DNA of 35,985 nt from an uncultured Varibaculum sp. (GTDB lineage: Bacteria > Actinomycetota > Actinomycetes > Actinomycetales > Actinomycetaceae), in assembly GCA_947255165.1 (NCBI GenBank), contig CAMYFZ010000013.1:1-35985 (forward strand), in the 5' to 3' direction. A model generated the notes under the pieces. It was not told the DNA's origin and made no database searches. It worked only from the letters and a program-made list of their open reading frames with translations. A program made the translations under genes and the position numbers. Positions within the stretch are counted from its first letter, which is position 1. Each line of letters opens with the position of its first letter. Below are positions 1 to 8,352 of the stretch, one piece after another.

Positions 1-39
1 CCTGCACTAACCGGTTGAGAGCCGTTCTTTTGCATGGCC

Positions 40-75
40 AAGGCGGGCTCGGAGAATAATCTCCGAGCCCGCCTT
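40..75. terminator. Perfect 15-bp hairpin, probable terminator of the gene upstream of the window
   Basis: Left arm 40-54 and right arm 61-75 are perfectly complementary (GC-rich, aaggcgggctcggag type) around a 6-nt AATAAT loop. There is only a short T run after it, so strand is not certain. It isolates tsaD from whatever lies to the left. Confidence 0.8.
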
Positions 76-145
76 CCATGTTCTTAAGTTGAACAGTTAT
101 TCCAGCTGAAGGCGGTACCGTTAGGTCGCAAATCCGGGGTATGGG

Positions 146-151
146 TAAAAT
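146..151 (+). promoter_or_regulatory. Candidate -10 box (TAAAAT) for leaderless tsaD transcription
   Basis: TAAAAT ends 6 nt before the tsaD ATG at 158, the distance expected between a -10 box and a transcription start. No Shine-Dalgarno sequence lies in the intervening or preceding bases. This fits a leaderless mRNA, which is common in Actinobacteria. No convincing -35 box is visible, so the call is weak. Confidence 0.3.
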
Positions 152-157
152 GAATAC

Positions 158-1729
158 ATGAGTGAACCGCTGATCCTGGGAATTGAGTCTACCTGCGATG
201 AAACCGGCGTGGCGTTGGTGCGCGGGGGAGAACTACTGGCAGATCGCACTGCCACCTCTATGGATGAGCATGCCCGCTACGGGGGAATCATTCCCGAAAT
301 CGCTTCCCGCGCCCACCTAGAATCCTTCCTCCCCACTTTGCAGGCGGCCTGCAAAGAAGCCGGGGTTACTTTGAGCGAGGTAGACGCCATCGCCTGCGCG
401 GCAGGGCCGGGGTTGGTGGGCTCGCTGACGGTAGGGATTTCTGCGGCTAAGGCCCTGGCACTGGCCTTAGATAAACCGCTGTACGGCGTAAACCATGTAA
501 TCGGACACCTCGCGGTAGATGCCCTGGTAGAGGGGGAGTTTCATCCGCCTTTTATTGGGTTGATTTGCTCAGGGGGGCACTCCAACCTGGTGCTGGTGCG
601 GGATCTGGCAAGTGATATTACCGAACTGGGGGGCACTTTGGATGACGCCGCCGGGGAAGCCTTCGATAAAGTAGGGCGCCTGCTGGGCACCCCCTACCCA
701 GGCGGCCCCCACGTAGATCGGCTGGCGCAGGCCGGGGACAAGAAAGCTATCCGTTTCCCGCGGGGATTGGCGGCCGGTAAAGACAAAGAACGTCACCGTT
801 ACGATTTTTCATTTTCCGGATTAAAAACTGCGGTTGCCCGCTATATTGAGGGGCTAGAGGCGGCCGGAGAAAGCGTTAACCGGGAAAATATTTGTGCCGG
901 TTTTTCGGAGGCCGTGAACGATTCGCTGACTAAGAAAGCGGTGCAGGCTGCCCAGGACTTTGACTGCCACGAAATCGTAGTGGGCGGTGGTTTTTCTGCG
1001 AATTCGCGTCTGCGGGAACTTTTGGCACAGCGCGCTGACTCGGCGGGGATCACCGTGCGCATCCCGCCCATTCGTTTTTGTACTGACAACGGCGCCCAAA
1101 TCGCCGCCCTCGGTGAGGTGCTGGTGAAAGCGGGGATGCCGCCCTCGCCCAAAGATTTTGGCCCGGATTCCCAGATGCCGCTCACCGAGATTTATATGGC
1201 TCCCAGCCTGGAGAATACCGGGAAGCCGCAGGATAATAGCAGTAATGCCCAAGAAAAAGAGGTAGATGCGGAAAGCATCTACCAGAAGGTGAAAGAAAAT
1301 ATGGCGAAATCATTTGATCAGATGCGTCCCGGATTGGAAAAGGCCGCTGACCGGATTAAACCTTTAGTAGAACAAGGGCGGGAGTACGCGGAAGAAACTG
1401 TGGAGAAAGCCCGCCCCTACGTGGAGCAGGCAGTCGAGAAGTCTCGCCCCTACGTAGAGCAAGCGGTGGAGAAGTCTCGCCCCTACGTAGAGCAGGCCGC
1501 AGAAAAAAGCCGGGAATATGCGGAAGAAACTGTGGAGAAAGCTCGCCCCTATATGGAGCAAGCTGCCGAACGCGGGCGCGAATACGCCGAGCAGGCGGTT
1601 GAAAAGGGGCGCGAATACGCGAAGCAAGCTCAGCAGCGTTTACAGGAGCGTTCGCAGGCGCGTAAAACCGATCCCAATGAGCCTTCGGTGACGGTAGAAC
1701 CTCCCGATGACGTGGAGCCCCGCCCCTAG
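158..1729 (+). CDS. tsaD: tRNA N6-adenosine threonylcarbamoyltransferase TsaD with repetitive C-terminal extension
   Basis: TsaD transfers the threonylcarbamoyl group from TC-AMP to A37 of ANN-decoding tRNAs, working with TsaB and TsaE in the cytoplasm. The ASKHA-fold core begins at once (LGIESTCDETGVAL) and carries the metal-binding HxxxH (H113 and H117 in NHVIGH) and the late metal Asp (D310 in CTDNGAQ). The core ends near residue 350, the normal length of bacterial TsaD. The protein then continues for about 170 residues: a linker (about 351-375), a charged helical stretch, and eight tandem 11-residue repeats (408-495) of the type RPYVEQAVEKS, then a polar tail. The start lacks a Shine-Dalgarno sequence and may be leaderless. 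The core call is secure. The extension has no known role in the family and could be an amphipathic helix or coiled coil that binds membrane or a partner. Confidence 0.95.
   Translation: MSEPLILGIESTCDETGVALVRGGELLADRTATSMDEHARYGGIIPEIASRAHLESFLPTLQAACKEAGVTLSEVDAIACAAGPGLVGSLTVGISAAKALALALDKPLYGVNHVIGHLAVDALVEGEFHPPFIGLICSGGHSNLVLVRDLASDITELGGTLDDAAGEAFDKVGRLLGTPYPGGPHVDRLAQAGDKKAIRFPRGLAAGKDKERHRYDFSFSGLKTAVARYIEGLEAAGESVNRENICAGFSEAVNDSLTKKAVQAAQDFDCHEIVVGGGFSANSRLRELLAQRADSAGITVRIPPIRFCTDNGAQIAALGEVLVKAGMPPSPKDFGPDSQMPLTEIYMAPSLENTGKPQDNSSNAQEKEVDAESIYQKVKENMAKSFDQMRPGLEKAADRIKPLVEQGREYAEETVEKARPYVEQAVEKSRPYVEQAVEKSRPYVEQAAEKSREYAEETVEKARPYMEQAAERGREYAEQAVEKGREYAKQAQQRLQERSQARKTDPNEPSVTVEPPDDVEPRP
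1379..1642 (+). repeat. Eight in-frame 33-bp tandem repeats inside tsaD
   Basis: The repeats encode 11-residue units starting with R-E/P-Y: REYAEETVEKA, RPYVEQAVEKS (twice), RPYVEQAAEKS, REYAEETVEKA, RPYMEQAAERG, REYAEQAVEKG and REYAKQAQQRL. The two central units are almost identical in DNA, so recent expansion by slippage or recombination is likely. The 11-residue period with alternating charges is typical of 11/3 amphipathic helices such as those of apolipoproteins and synucleins. Confidence 0.9.
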
Positions 1730-1773
1730 TCTCACCTTCCACTAGCGGGGTTACTAGCCCGCGGCATAGAGCC

Positions 1774-3063
1774 CTATTTTATGGGGCGCAACACTAGACA
1801 GCGGTGCGCCCCACCTACCCGGGTCAGCGCTACGGTCACGGTGCGCGGTGACCAGTCCCGGTTTTTCTTGGGCATCACCTTTTTTCGCCAAGCTGCAATG
1901 TCGAGGGCGGCTCCCCGCTTGAGTACGTCCAGCCGGGTGGCCTGCAAAGAGCGTAAATAAGAGGTTACTACCTTGGGTTTCAAGGGCAGATCTTCCACTA
2001 TCTGGTAGCAGGAGAGCGCCGGTGAATCCTGTTCGTCGGGAAGGGTGTTTCCGGTCAGATAGGCAATCCCGGTTGATACTGGCGCCATTTCGAGGCGTTC
2101 ACACAGGTCAGGAATAATCCCGGCGCGAATAATCGCGGGATCGGGATCGAAAAGATAGCTGCCCAAGTTCTCGGCCTGCGGAACTTGTAGATGACTTTCA
2201 CCCGGGTTGCGGGCGGTAGCACAGCGATAATGTTTCACCTGCCTACCGCAGATAACCAGCGCGGATCGTCCCGCACCCTCAGGAGCTAAGCCCGGCGAAT
2301 AGAGGGCGCACTCCACCAGGTTTCCGTCGACGCTCACCCACTGGGCGTGATAGCCCTCCGGCAGATTCGCCAGGTCAATCCCGGGCGCCATTTTCACCGC
2401 TAGATGAGGTGCGCGCCTTCCCCATTCCAGGACTTTTCCCAGGGGAGGTGACCAGGCGGCAGGAAAGAGGACTCGTCCGGTGGCTCCGCGGCGGGCCGGA
2501 TCTACAAACAGGGCAGGCAGAGTTTTTTGGGCGGCAATATTTTCGGCACTTTCGCAAATAACCTGTGCTTTCGGAATATCGGAAAGGTTGATTGCAGCGC
2601 AGGTGGCAGCGGCTGGGCTCAGGTCTACTGCGAGAAAATCTTCGCAGGTGCGTGCCAGTTCCATAGAGTCGGCACCGATCCCGCAGCCAAGATCCATCAA
2701 GTGAGTGACGCCGGCGGTCGCAAAACGTTTAGCCCGCTCAGCGGCAACTATTTTCCGGGTGGCCTGTTCGATTCCATCGCGGGTAAAGAGTTTAGTCGCC
2801 GCCTCGGCTCCCATTTTTTCCCGCGCTTTTTCCCGTAGTTTCCACTGGGTTTGCAAAGACGCAACCAAGTTTGCGGGGTGGTGTTTGCGCAGATTGCTGA
2901 CGATATCTGCCGCCTGGGAAGGTGGGGGCGCTGGATATTCTTGCAGTAGTTGCCAGCCTTCCTCGGTGGTAAGCGTGGCAATCATGGGATCTTCAGGAGG
3001 TGGAAAAGAGGAGGTCAACTGTTGCATCTGCGTGAAGCTCAGTTGTATTTTGCTGCTTGGCAT
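1774..3063 (-). CDS. Class I SAM-dependent methyltransferase with THUMP-like C-terminal domain
   Basis: This is a predicted cytoplasmic SAM-dependent methyltransferase, probably acting on RNA, although the substrate is not known. The 429-residue protein has an N-terminal helical region (1-115), a Rossmann methyltransferase fold with motif I DLGCGIG (124-130), the acidic end of strand 2 (AVDLSP, 145-150) and a FVDPARR motif (186-192) in the place of the usual DPP(Y/F) catalytic loop. The C-terminal part (about 330-429, rich in Arg and Lys) matches the THUMP-like domain seen with these enzymes in Actinobacteria. The ATG at 3063 follows a G-rich ribosome-binding site (GGGGGAT). It converges on tsaD with 44 bp between the stop codons. 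Confidence 0.85.
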   Translation of the reverse strand: MPSSKIQLSFTQMQQLTSSFPPPEDPMIATLTTEEGWQLLQEYPAPPPSQAADIVSNLRKHHPANLVASLQTQWKLREKAREKMGAEAATKLFTRDGIEQATRKIVAAERAKRFATAGVTHLMDLGCGIGADSMELARTCEDFLAVDLSPAAATCAAINLSDIPKAQVICESAENIAAQKTLPALFVDPARRGATGRVLFPAAWSPPLGKVLEWGRRAPHLAVKMAPGIDLANLPEGYHAQWVSVDGNLVECALYSPGLAPEGAGRSALVICGRQVKHYRCATARNPGESHLQVPQAENLGSYLFDPDPAIIRAGIIPDLCERLEMAPVSTGIAYLTGNTLPDEQDSPALSCYQIVEDLPLKPKVVTSYLRSLQATRLDVLKRGAALDIAAWRKKVMPKKNRDWSPRTVTVALTRVGGAHRCLVLRPIK

Positions 3064-3089
3064 AGATCTATCCCCCTGTATTTTTAGTT

Positions 3090-3300
3090 TAACTGAGCAT
3101 TGCCAAGCGGGAGAGGTGGCGCTAGGGGGGGGAGTAGCAACACCAGTAGGAAAAGCGGGAATGGTAACGGGGAAGAGGCAGCGCTAGTAGGCAAAGCCAG
3201 ATGGAGCAGCAACGATTGAGGGGAGAGAGCGTTAGGGAGAAGAGGAAGCGGTAAAGCTAGAGCGACACCTTGGTTACCCAAATCAGGATTCGCGGAGGGC
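3090..3300 (+). other. Purine- and G-rich intergenic stretch, no gene seen
   Basis: About 200 bp between the methyltransferase start and the groES operator is strongly purine-rich on the plus strand, including eight consecutive G at 3125-3132 and repeated short words such as GCGCTAG. The opposite strand has an open frame of low-complexity Leu/Pro/Ala residues, which is what such skew gives by chance. It may be decayed sequence or a structured leader. Confidence 0.5.
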
Positions 3301-3311
3301 GTAAGCAATAA

Positions 3312-3338
3312 CTGGCACTCAGCTTGCTTGAGTGCCAG
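3312..3338 (+). promoter_or_regulatory. CIRCE operator (HrcA binding site) of groES
   Basis: CTGGCACTC (3312-3320) and GAGTGCCAG (3330-3338) are a perfect 9-bp inverted repeat separated by 9 nt, the exact CIRCE architecture (consensus TTAGCACTC-N9-GAGTGCTAA, with the two outer bases changed symmetrically). HrcA should repress groES from here and release on heat shock. The site is 130 bp upstream of the groES start, which implies a long 5' leader. Confidence 0.93.
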
Positions 3339-3468
3339 AATAGCCCTAAGCTAAATAGTGCATTTGGAGTCGCAAGGCTCCAGACCGTGCTGGAAATCTG
3401 ACAACCCGCGACGTCATAGTTCCGGTACTAAAACCGAAAATTTTTGGAAAAAGAAAGGGAGGTCTGCA

Positions 3469-3765
3469 GTGTCAGTCTCCATTAAGCCGTTAGAAGATCG
3501 CGTCGTGATTCAGCAGGCAGAAGCGGAACAGAAGACCGCCTCTGGTCTGGTTATTCCCGACGCTGCCAAGGAAAAGCCGCAGGAAGGCAAAGTAATCGCA
3601 GTGGGACCAGGTCGCATCGATGACCAGGGTAACCGGGTTCCGATGGACGTTGCCGAGGGCGACAGCGTGATTTACTCCAAGTATGGCGGTACCGAGGTCA
3701 AATACGGCGGGGAAGAATACTTGATTCTTTCCGCGCGTGACATTTTGGCAAAAGTTGAGCGCTAG
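3469..3765 (+). CDS. groES: Co-chaperonin GroES (Hsp10)
   Basis: GroES caps the GroEL folding chamber. The 98-residue protein has the family's usual length and signatures: an N-terminal IKPLEDRVV strand, the mobile loop (about residues 15-33, [16 protein letters not shown]), the VIAVGPG turn and the C-terminal [12 protein letters not shown] longer reading frame begins upstream at 3358, but GTG at 3469 is the real start. It lies 6 nt after a strong AAAGGGAGG ribosome-binding site and gives the canonical N-terminus. No groEL follows: the gene ends in a terminator and the next gene is a glycosyltransferase, so groEL must be elsewhere. Expression should be heat-inducible through the CIRCE site. 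Confidence 0.97.
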   Translation: MSVSIKPLEDRVVIQQAEAEQKTASGLVIPDAAKEKPQEGKVIAVGPGRIDDQGNRVPMDVAEGDSVIYSKYGGTEVKYGGEEYLILSARDILAKVER

Positions 3766-3814
3766 ACAATAGCGCTGGCTGCGCGGTTTCGCGCACGTTA
3801 GCCGTAAAGCAATC

Positions 3815-3846
3815 GGCGGGGTCGGAGAAATCCGACCCCGCCTTTT
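3815..3846 (+). terminator. Intrinsic terminator after groES
   Basis: The 12-bp arms GGCGGGGTCGGA (3815-3826) and TCCGACCCCGCC (3831-3842) close a GAAA tetraloop and are followed by TTTT. This is a textbook rho-independent terminator 50 bp after the groES stop. Confidence 0.93.
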
Positions 3847-4041
3847 GTATAGGTTCATTTCGTTATCAATGTTTCCAACTCTTGACGCGCAGCCCCTAGC
3901 TTGGCCAGATCCCGAACCGGGGTGCCGCGCTGAATGTTACACTAAAGTTCCACCCATCCTCGTTGACCTAAGTTTAAAAGCTGTGGATAGAGGTAATGAG
4001 GATGGGTAGATAAGCCGAGATGAGGTTGATTGGGGATCGTC

Positions 4042-5115
4042 GTGAAAATTTTCTACGTTACTGCATGGTTTCCAAGTACCGAAAAGCCTGAGGTAGCTCC
4101 CTTTGTGAAACGCGATGTCACCGCTTTAAGCAGGGATAACGACCTCCTGCTTGCCCATATTGATCGGTCTTACTCTGGTAAGCCCTGCCGGTTTTTTGCT
4201 GCTGACCGGGTTAAAGCCATCCGATTACCTGCCCGCACCATTGTCGATATCTTGAAACTGCCTTTGAGGTTAAGAAAACTAGCTAGAAGCAGCCAAATGT
4301 TACATTCGACGGGAGTATTTGCCCTGCCCGTTGTCTCACTTTCTTTTATTCCCCTTCCTTGGGTACATACCGAGCATTGGTCTAAGTACATGGAGAATGG
4401 GCTACTGCCCCTATTAGTTTCGCTTTTCGAGCATTTTCCAGACAAGGTAGTCACCGTTTCAACTTTCCTAGCGAAAAAACTTTCCCGCTACGGGGTGGGA
4501 CAGGTGGTTACGGTGCCTAATATAGTTCCTCTGCCGAAATCACTAACCCCACTCGCAGATCTAAAATCGTTGCATTTAGTTTCAGTTGGGGCATTGAACT
4601 CGAGAAAAAGCCCCGATATCGCGGTGCGCACTTTGCGAATACTCCTGGATCGAGGAATCGATGCTTCGCTGACTTGGGTTGGTGATGGACCCTTACGTGC
4701 AGAAATAATCAGGTTGATTGATGAGCTTAACTTGAATTCGCGGGTTAATCTTGCTGGCAGTGTCAAGCCCGATGAGGTTCCCAGATATCTGTCTAATGCG
4801 AACATGTTCCTATTGCCAACCCAGGCAGAAACTTTTTGTTTGGGGGCGGCAGAGGCGCTGGCAGCAGGACGCCCGGTGGTCTTAGGCGGAAACGGCGGTC
4901 AAAGAGATTTTGTTAAACCACCCTACGGTCTATTGGTAGATGATTCGCAGAACCCGGAAGCCTACGCCGATGCGATTATGGAGCAAGTAGGTAATAGCCA
5001 GGGAAAGCGGGCGGATTTTTTCCAAGGCGCGATAAGAAAATTCTCCGACAAAGATTTCGCGAGGCGCATGAATGCGCTTTATCGTGAATTAGCTTCGAAA
5101 CAAACTGCATCATGA
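4042..5115 (+). CDS. Glycosyltransferase family 4 (GT-B fold)
   Basis: This is a predicted retaining glycosyltransferase for a surface glycan, acting at the cytoplasmic face of the membrane. The N-terminal acceptor domain opens with a typical strand (MKIFYVTAWFP). The C-terminal donor domain has LVSVGALNSRKSPD, the WVGDGPLR turn, RVNLAGSVKPDEV and the nucleotide-sugar-binding E-x7-E region (AETFCLGAAEALAAGRP). An in-frame TTG at 4030 would add four residues, but GTG at 4042 gives the standard GT4 N-terminus and follows GGGGATC closely. It is the first gene of the glycan locus, separated from groES by the terminator, and it converges on the acyltransferase. Donor and acceptor cannot be read from the sequence. 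Confidence 0.85.
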   Translation: MKIFYVTAWFPSTEKPEVAPFVKRDVTALSRDNDLLLAHIDRSYSGKPCRFFAADRVKAIRLPARTIVDILKLPLRLRKLARSSQMLHSTGVFALPVVSLSFIPLPWVHTEHWSKYMENGLLPLLVSLFEHFPDKVVTVSTFLAKKLSRYGVGQVVTVPNIVPLPKSLTPLADLKSLHLVSVGALNSRKSPDIAVRTLRILLDRGIDASLTWVGDGPLRAEIIRLIDELNLNSRVNLAGSVKPDEVPRYLSNANMFLLPTQAETFCLGAAEALAAGRPVVLGGNGGQRDFVKPPYGLLVDDSQNPEAYADAIMEQVGNSQGKRADFFQGAIRKFSDKDFARRMNALYRELASKQTAS

Positions 5116-5164
5116 CAGTGTGAGACTGCCTATCTGCAGTGGGGGTGGAACGGGGATTACGATG

Positions 5165-7192
5165 CTATGGTTCCAGGATCCCTGCGGTTTGCTGGGCGAA
5201 GAAATCTTCTAAGGTCTGGGAATAATACTTGGTTAGGTGGTCTTGATCCATATAGACGTAAAGATTTCCTACCAGGGGACTGCAAGCATCGTTGGGACAT
5301 ATCTGCGGCGATAAATCCACGAAATGGAAACCAGAGTTTTCTACAGGCAGACCGTTAAGGGTCTTCGAATATACCTGCCCATAGGGCACGCCACAGGACT
5401 GGGGATTAGCGGCAGAAACGGCGCACTCATACATATTGTCAGAAAAATTCGGGGTGTCGCGCATCCCGATTACCTTTATCCCCTTCGCCAAGAACTCGGA
5501 AACTACCTCTGGGTGACCAGTTAATACTTGATCGGGGCTACCGGGTTGCGTAAGCGTGGAGACCATTATCACCGCATCTGGGTTTGCCTTATTTAACGCC
5601 CAATCCAATCCGGCTTGTACCCATTTTTTGCAGGTATCGTCATGGCCGTTAAAGTCACGGGAGATCTTGCAGCCACCCATCAGCAGCGCAGCTAAATTCC
5701 AGTTGCGTTTCTCTGCCGTTTTTTGGATGGCAGGCAGATACTGCTCGGCATGGGAATCACCAAATACCAACACGTTGGGGCCACCAGTTGCTTGCTGGTG
5801 CAGCTGACGGCAAGAGTTGTTGTGACCAGCTGTCTTTCCAAAATCTGGCGCCCCGGCAAAGGCGCCGATACATTGGTACGGCAGGCTTGCCCACTGTTTA
5901 TCTAGCTCTCCAGCAGCGGGCAGGGGATCTTCCTTGAAACTGCTAGGAGGATTTTTCTCTAGGAGGACGCGGGCTCCGGGGTGACTAGACACAGTAACGT
6001 GTTTTGCGGGAGAAATCCGTTTATTTATTTGCCAAGAGGCAGTAGTAATTCCGGCAGCTCCTACTGCTAATGCCAAGATAATGACGGCCGCTTTGCGCCC
6101 CCAATCTTTGTTGAATAGTTTAAGCGAACGTACCGGGTTATCAACCAGCTCGGTAAGTAGAACAGCTAGTCCCAAGGAAACTAGGAAGAGGAATCCGCCC
6201 TCAAAAAGAGAAAGGTTGGCCTGATGGCGCGCCCCCATATACACCGCGAAGATTGGCCAGTGCACCAGGTAAAGCGCATAGGAGTTGTCACCGATATAGA
6301 CCAGAGGACGCCAGAATAGTAGCCGCGCGGAAGTGGAGTTAGAGTCACTGCGAACAAATAACATCACCAGACACGCTGCCACAATGGGCAGGACACAGAT
6401 GGGGCCAGGATAGGTACCCACGGAGAGCAGGCCGAAAACTACCACGATTGCAATAGAAATCCACCCTAGGGCATCATGCCATTTAGATCCCGCTTTAACT
6501 TTTTTGACAGCGAGTGCCGCCAGGACTCCGATCGCAAACTCCCAAAATCGGATGCGAGTATCAAAATAGTATTGCGAGGCGGTGCCATCGAAAAACTTTA
6601 CTAGTAACCAGCCAAAGGAGACGAGGGCAGCGAGAGAAAAAACAGCGAAAATCCCTTTACGGACAGAGATGTTTATTCTCCGACAGATCAGAGCAGTTAC
6701 CGCAAAAACTAGCGGGAAGATCAAAAAGATTTGTCCTTGGACTGCTATGCACCACATATGCATGAGCGGAGAAGACAGGGAATGATCGGCCGCAAAATAG
6801 TCGACTAGCTCTGACTGTAAATACCAATTTTGGTAGTAAAACAAGGACGGCCAGGACTGGTTGATAATCTCAGTCCATCTAGTCTTAGGCAGATATTTGA
6901 TGGTTAGCACAATCGCCAGCAGGATGGTGATCACCAGGGGAGGAAGCAGCCGCCGGAATGTTTGAATCCACCGTTTGATTACTGAATAGCTCTTACCGGC
7001 ATCGGATCCGCGAATAAAAGAATCAGCCAAAAGGAAAGCGGAGATCATGATGAAAACATCCACCCCAATGGGGGAGCCGACCTGCCAGGCGTGAAACACA
7101 ATAATCTGCAAGGCACAGAGGGCGCGCAATCCCTGAATCTCAGGGCGGAAACGACGGGTCTGGTCATTTACAGCATTTGCAGGAGAACTCAT
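5165..7192 (-). CDS. Membrane O-acyltransferase fused to SGNH esterase domain (OatA-like)
   Basis: The 675-residue protein joins an acyltransferase_3 membrane domain (about 14-390, ten or so hydrophobic segments) to an extracytoplasmic SGNH hydrolase-type domain (about 440-675). The membrane domain starts with the family motif RPEIQGLRALCALQIIVFHA, whose His34 is the expected essential residue. The SGNH domain keeps the nucleophile block VFGDSHAEQY (Ser480) and the C-terminal DQDH (D649, H652) of the catalytic triad. Proteins of this build O-acetylate peptidoglycan (OatA) or cell-surface polysaccharide. Here the neighbours favour glycan decoration. The gene is a single unit on the minus strand between convergent and codirectional neighbours. 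The ATG at 7192 has only a weak ribosome-binding site. Confidence 0.88.
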   Translation of the reverse strand: MSSPANAVNDQTRRFRPEIQGLRALCALQIIVFHAWQVGSPIGVDVFIMISAFLLADSFIRGSDAGKSYSVIKRWIQTFRRLLPPLVITILLAIVLTIKYLPKTRWTEIINQSWPSLFYYQNWYLQSELVDYFAADHSLSSPLMHMWCIAVQGQIFLIFPLVFAVTALICRRINISVRKGIFAVFSLAALVSFGWLLVKFFDGTASQYYFDTRIRFWEFAIGVLAALAVKKVKAGSKWHDALGWISIAIVVVFGLLSVGTYPGPICVLPIVAACLVMLFVRSDSNSTSARLLFWRPLVYIGDNSYALYLVHWPIFAVYMGARHQANLSLFEGGFLFLVSLGLAVLLTELVDNPVRSLKLFNKDWGRKAAVIILALAVGAAGITTASWQINKRISPAKHVTVSSHPGARVLLEKNPPSSFKEDPLPAAGELDKQWASLPYQCIGAFAGAPDFGKTAGHNNSCRQLHQQATGGPNVLVFGDSHAEQYLPAIQKTAEKRNWNLAALLMGGCKISRDFNGHDDTCKKWVQAGLDWALNKANPDAVIMVSTLTQPGSPDQVLTGHPEVVSEFLAKGIKVIGMRDTPNFSDNMYECAVSAANPQSCGVPYGQVYSKTLNGLPVENSGFHFVDLSPQICPNDACSPLVGNLYVYMDQDHLTKYYSQTLEDFFAQQTAGILEP

Positions 7193-7290
7193 ATCGATGA
7201 TCTTTCGCTTAGTGAACCTGCTAAGGATGTTATGGCAGTTCGATAAATGTTTGCAATCTTCCCGCCCAACCCATTAGAGCAATGATTGAT

Positions 7291-8232
7291 TTAGGAGAAA
7301 GGCTGCGACTTTTCATCTAGGACGGCAATCGCTTCTGCGGGCAGGGTCAGGCTGGCGGAAGCCGCCAGATCCTTTAGTTGCTGAGGGTTACGCGCGGAGG
7401 CAATCGGGGCAGCTACGCCCTTGGCGCGCAGCCAGGCGAGAGAGACTGCAGTGGGGGTAGAACCAAGTTCTGCGGCTACCTTTACCAGGGCATCCACCAG
7501 TACAAAAGATTCTGGGCGGTTATATGCTGACAAGAAGTCGCTGCGTTCTTTACCGGCAAGGTCTGCTGCTTTGCGGTATTTTCCGGTCAGGAACCCGGAT
7601 GCTAGCGAGAAGTAGCTGAACTCGGCAACTCCGAATTCTTCACAAATCGGCTGGTAGCTCTGTTCGAAATCTTTTCGGTAAAGCAGATTGTATTGATTCT
7701 GGATCGCTACCGGTGTTGCCAGACTAGCCTCCGTAGCGACCTGGAACCATTCGCGCATCCGCTCGGGAGAAAAGTTAGACATGGTCACGTAGCGAACTTT
7801 TCCTCCTTTTACCAGACCATCAAACGCTGCAGCCATATCCGCAATTGGGGTCTTATCGTCGTCGAAATGCGCATAGTAGAGATCGATGTAATCGGTTTGT
7901 AGCCGTTTCAAGGAGGCTTCACAAGCAGCCTTAATATTTGCTGGGGCTAGACCGGGAAAATCAGGGTGCTGGCTGACCTTGGTAGCGATTACAACCTGGT
8001 CGCGTGCTTTGCGCTCACGCAACCATTCGCCAATTACGGTCTCGGATTCTCCGCCTTTTAACCCTTTGCCCCAGGCAGAATAAACATCGGCAGTATCAAT
8101 GAAGTTTCCGCCCGCCTCGCAGTAAGCATCCATGACTGCAAACGAATCTGCTTTGTTGCTGGTCCAACCGAAAGTATTAGCGCCTAAAGCCAGTTCAAAA
8201 ACTGAAAGCTCCGTGCCTTTTACCTGGTACAT
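7291..8232 (-). CDS. Aldo/keto reductase
   Basis: This 313-residue NADPH-dependent oxidoreductase has the TIM-barrel AKR signature with all four catalytic residues visible: Asp46 and Tyr51 (FIDTADVYSAW), Lys85 (ATKV) and His122 (YYAHFDD). Late motifs such as LAWLRAKGVAAPIASAR fit the cofactor-phosphate site. The ATG at 8232 follows GGGAGG. It resembles the general AKR group that reduces aldehydes and keto-sugars. A role in nucleotide-sugar reduction is possible from its place in the glycan locus but is not shown by the sequence. Confidence 0.9.
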   Translation of the reverse strand: MYQVKGTELSVFELALGANTFGWTSNKADSFAVMDAYCEAGGNFIDTADVYSAWGKGLKGGESETVIGEWLRERKARDQVVIATKVSQHPDFPGLAPANIKAACEASLKRLQTDYIDLYYAHFDDDKTPIADMAAAFDGLVKGGKVRYVTMSNFSPERMREWFQVATEASLATPVAIQNQYNLLYRKDFEQSYQPICEEFGVAEFSYFSLASGFLTGKYRKAADLAGKERSDFLSAYNRPESFVLVDALVKVAAELGSTPTAVSLAWLRAKGVAAPIASARNPQQLKDLAASASLTLPAEAIAVLDEKSQPFS

Positions 8233-8352
8233 TAGCCTCCCATAAGCAATTTTGCTGTTTATAGGTATGGTACTAGATTAGTAGATCTTCGTTCTATTCT
8301 TGTTGATCTAAACGATTCAGATTTTCAATATTCAGACAGTCCGGTTGGTGTT

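Noticed and set aside
1356..1742. Long open frames on the minus strand opposite the tsaD repeats
   Set aside because: They mirror the 33-bp repeat of tsaD, have low-complexity products and no ribosome-binding site. The plus-strand frame joins a real TsaD core.
3084..3308. Minus-strand frame rich in Leu, Pro and Ala
   Set aside because: It is the complement of a purine-rich tract, lies over no ribosome-binding site and has no family-like pattern.
3358..3468. Upstream extension of groES to an ATG at 3358
   Set aside because: The extra 37 residues are not GroES-like, and GTG 3469 has a strong ribosome-binding site and the standard N-terminus.
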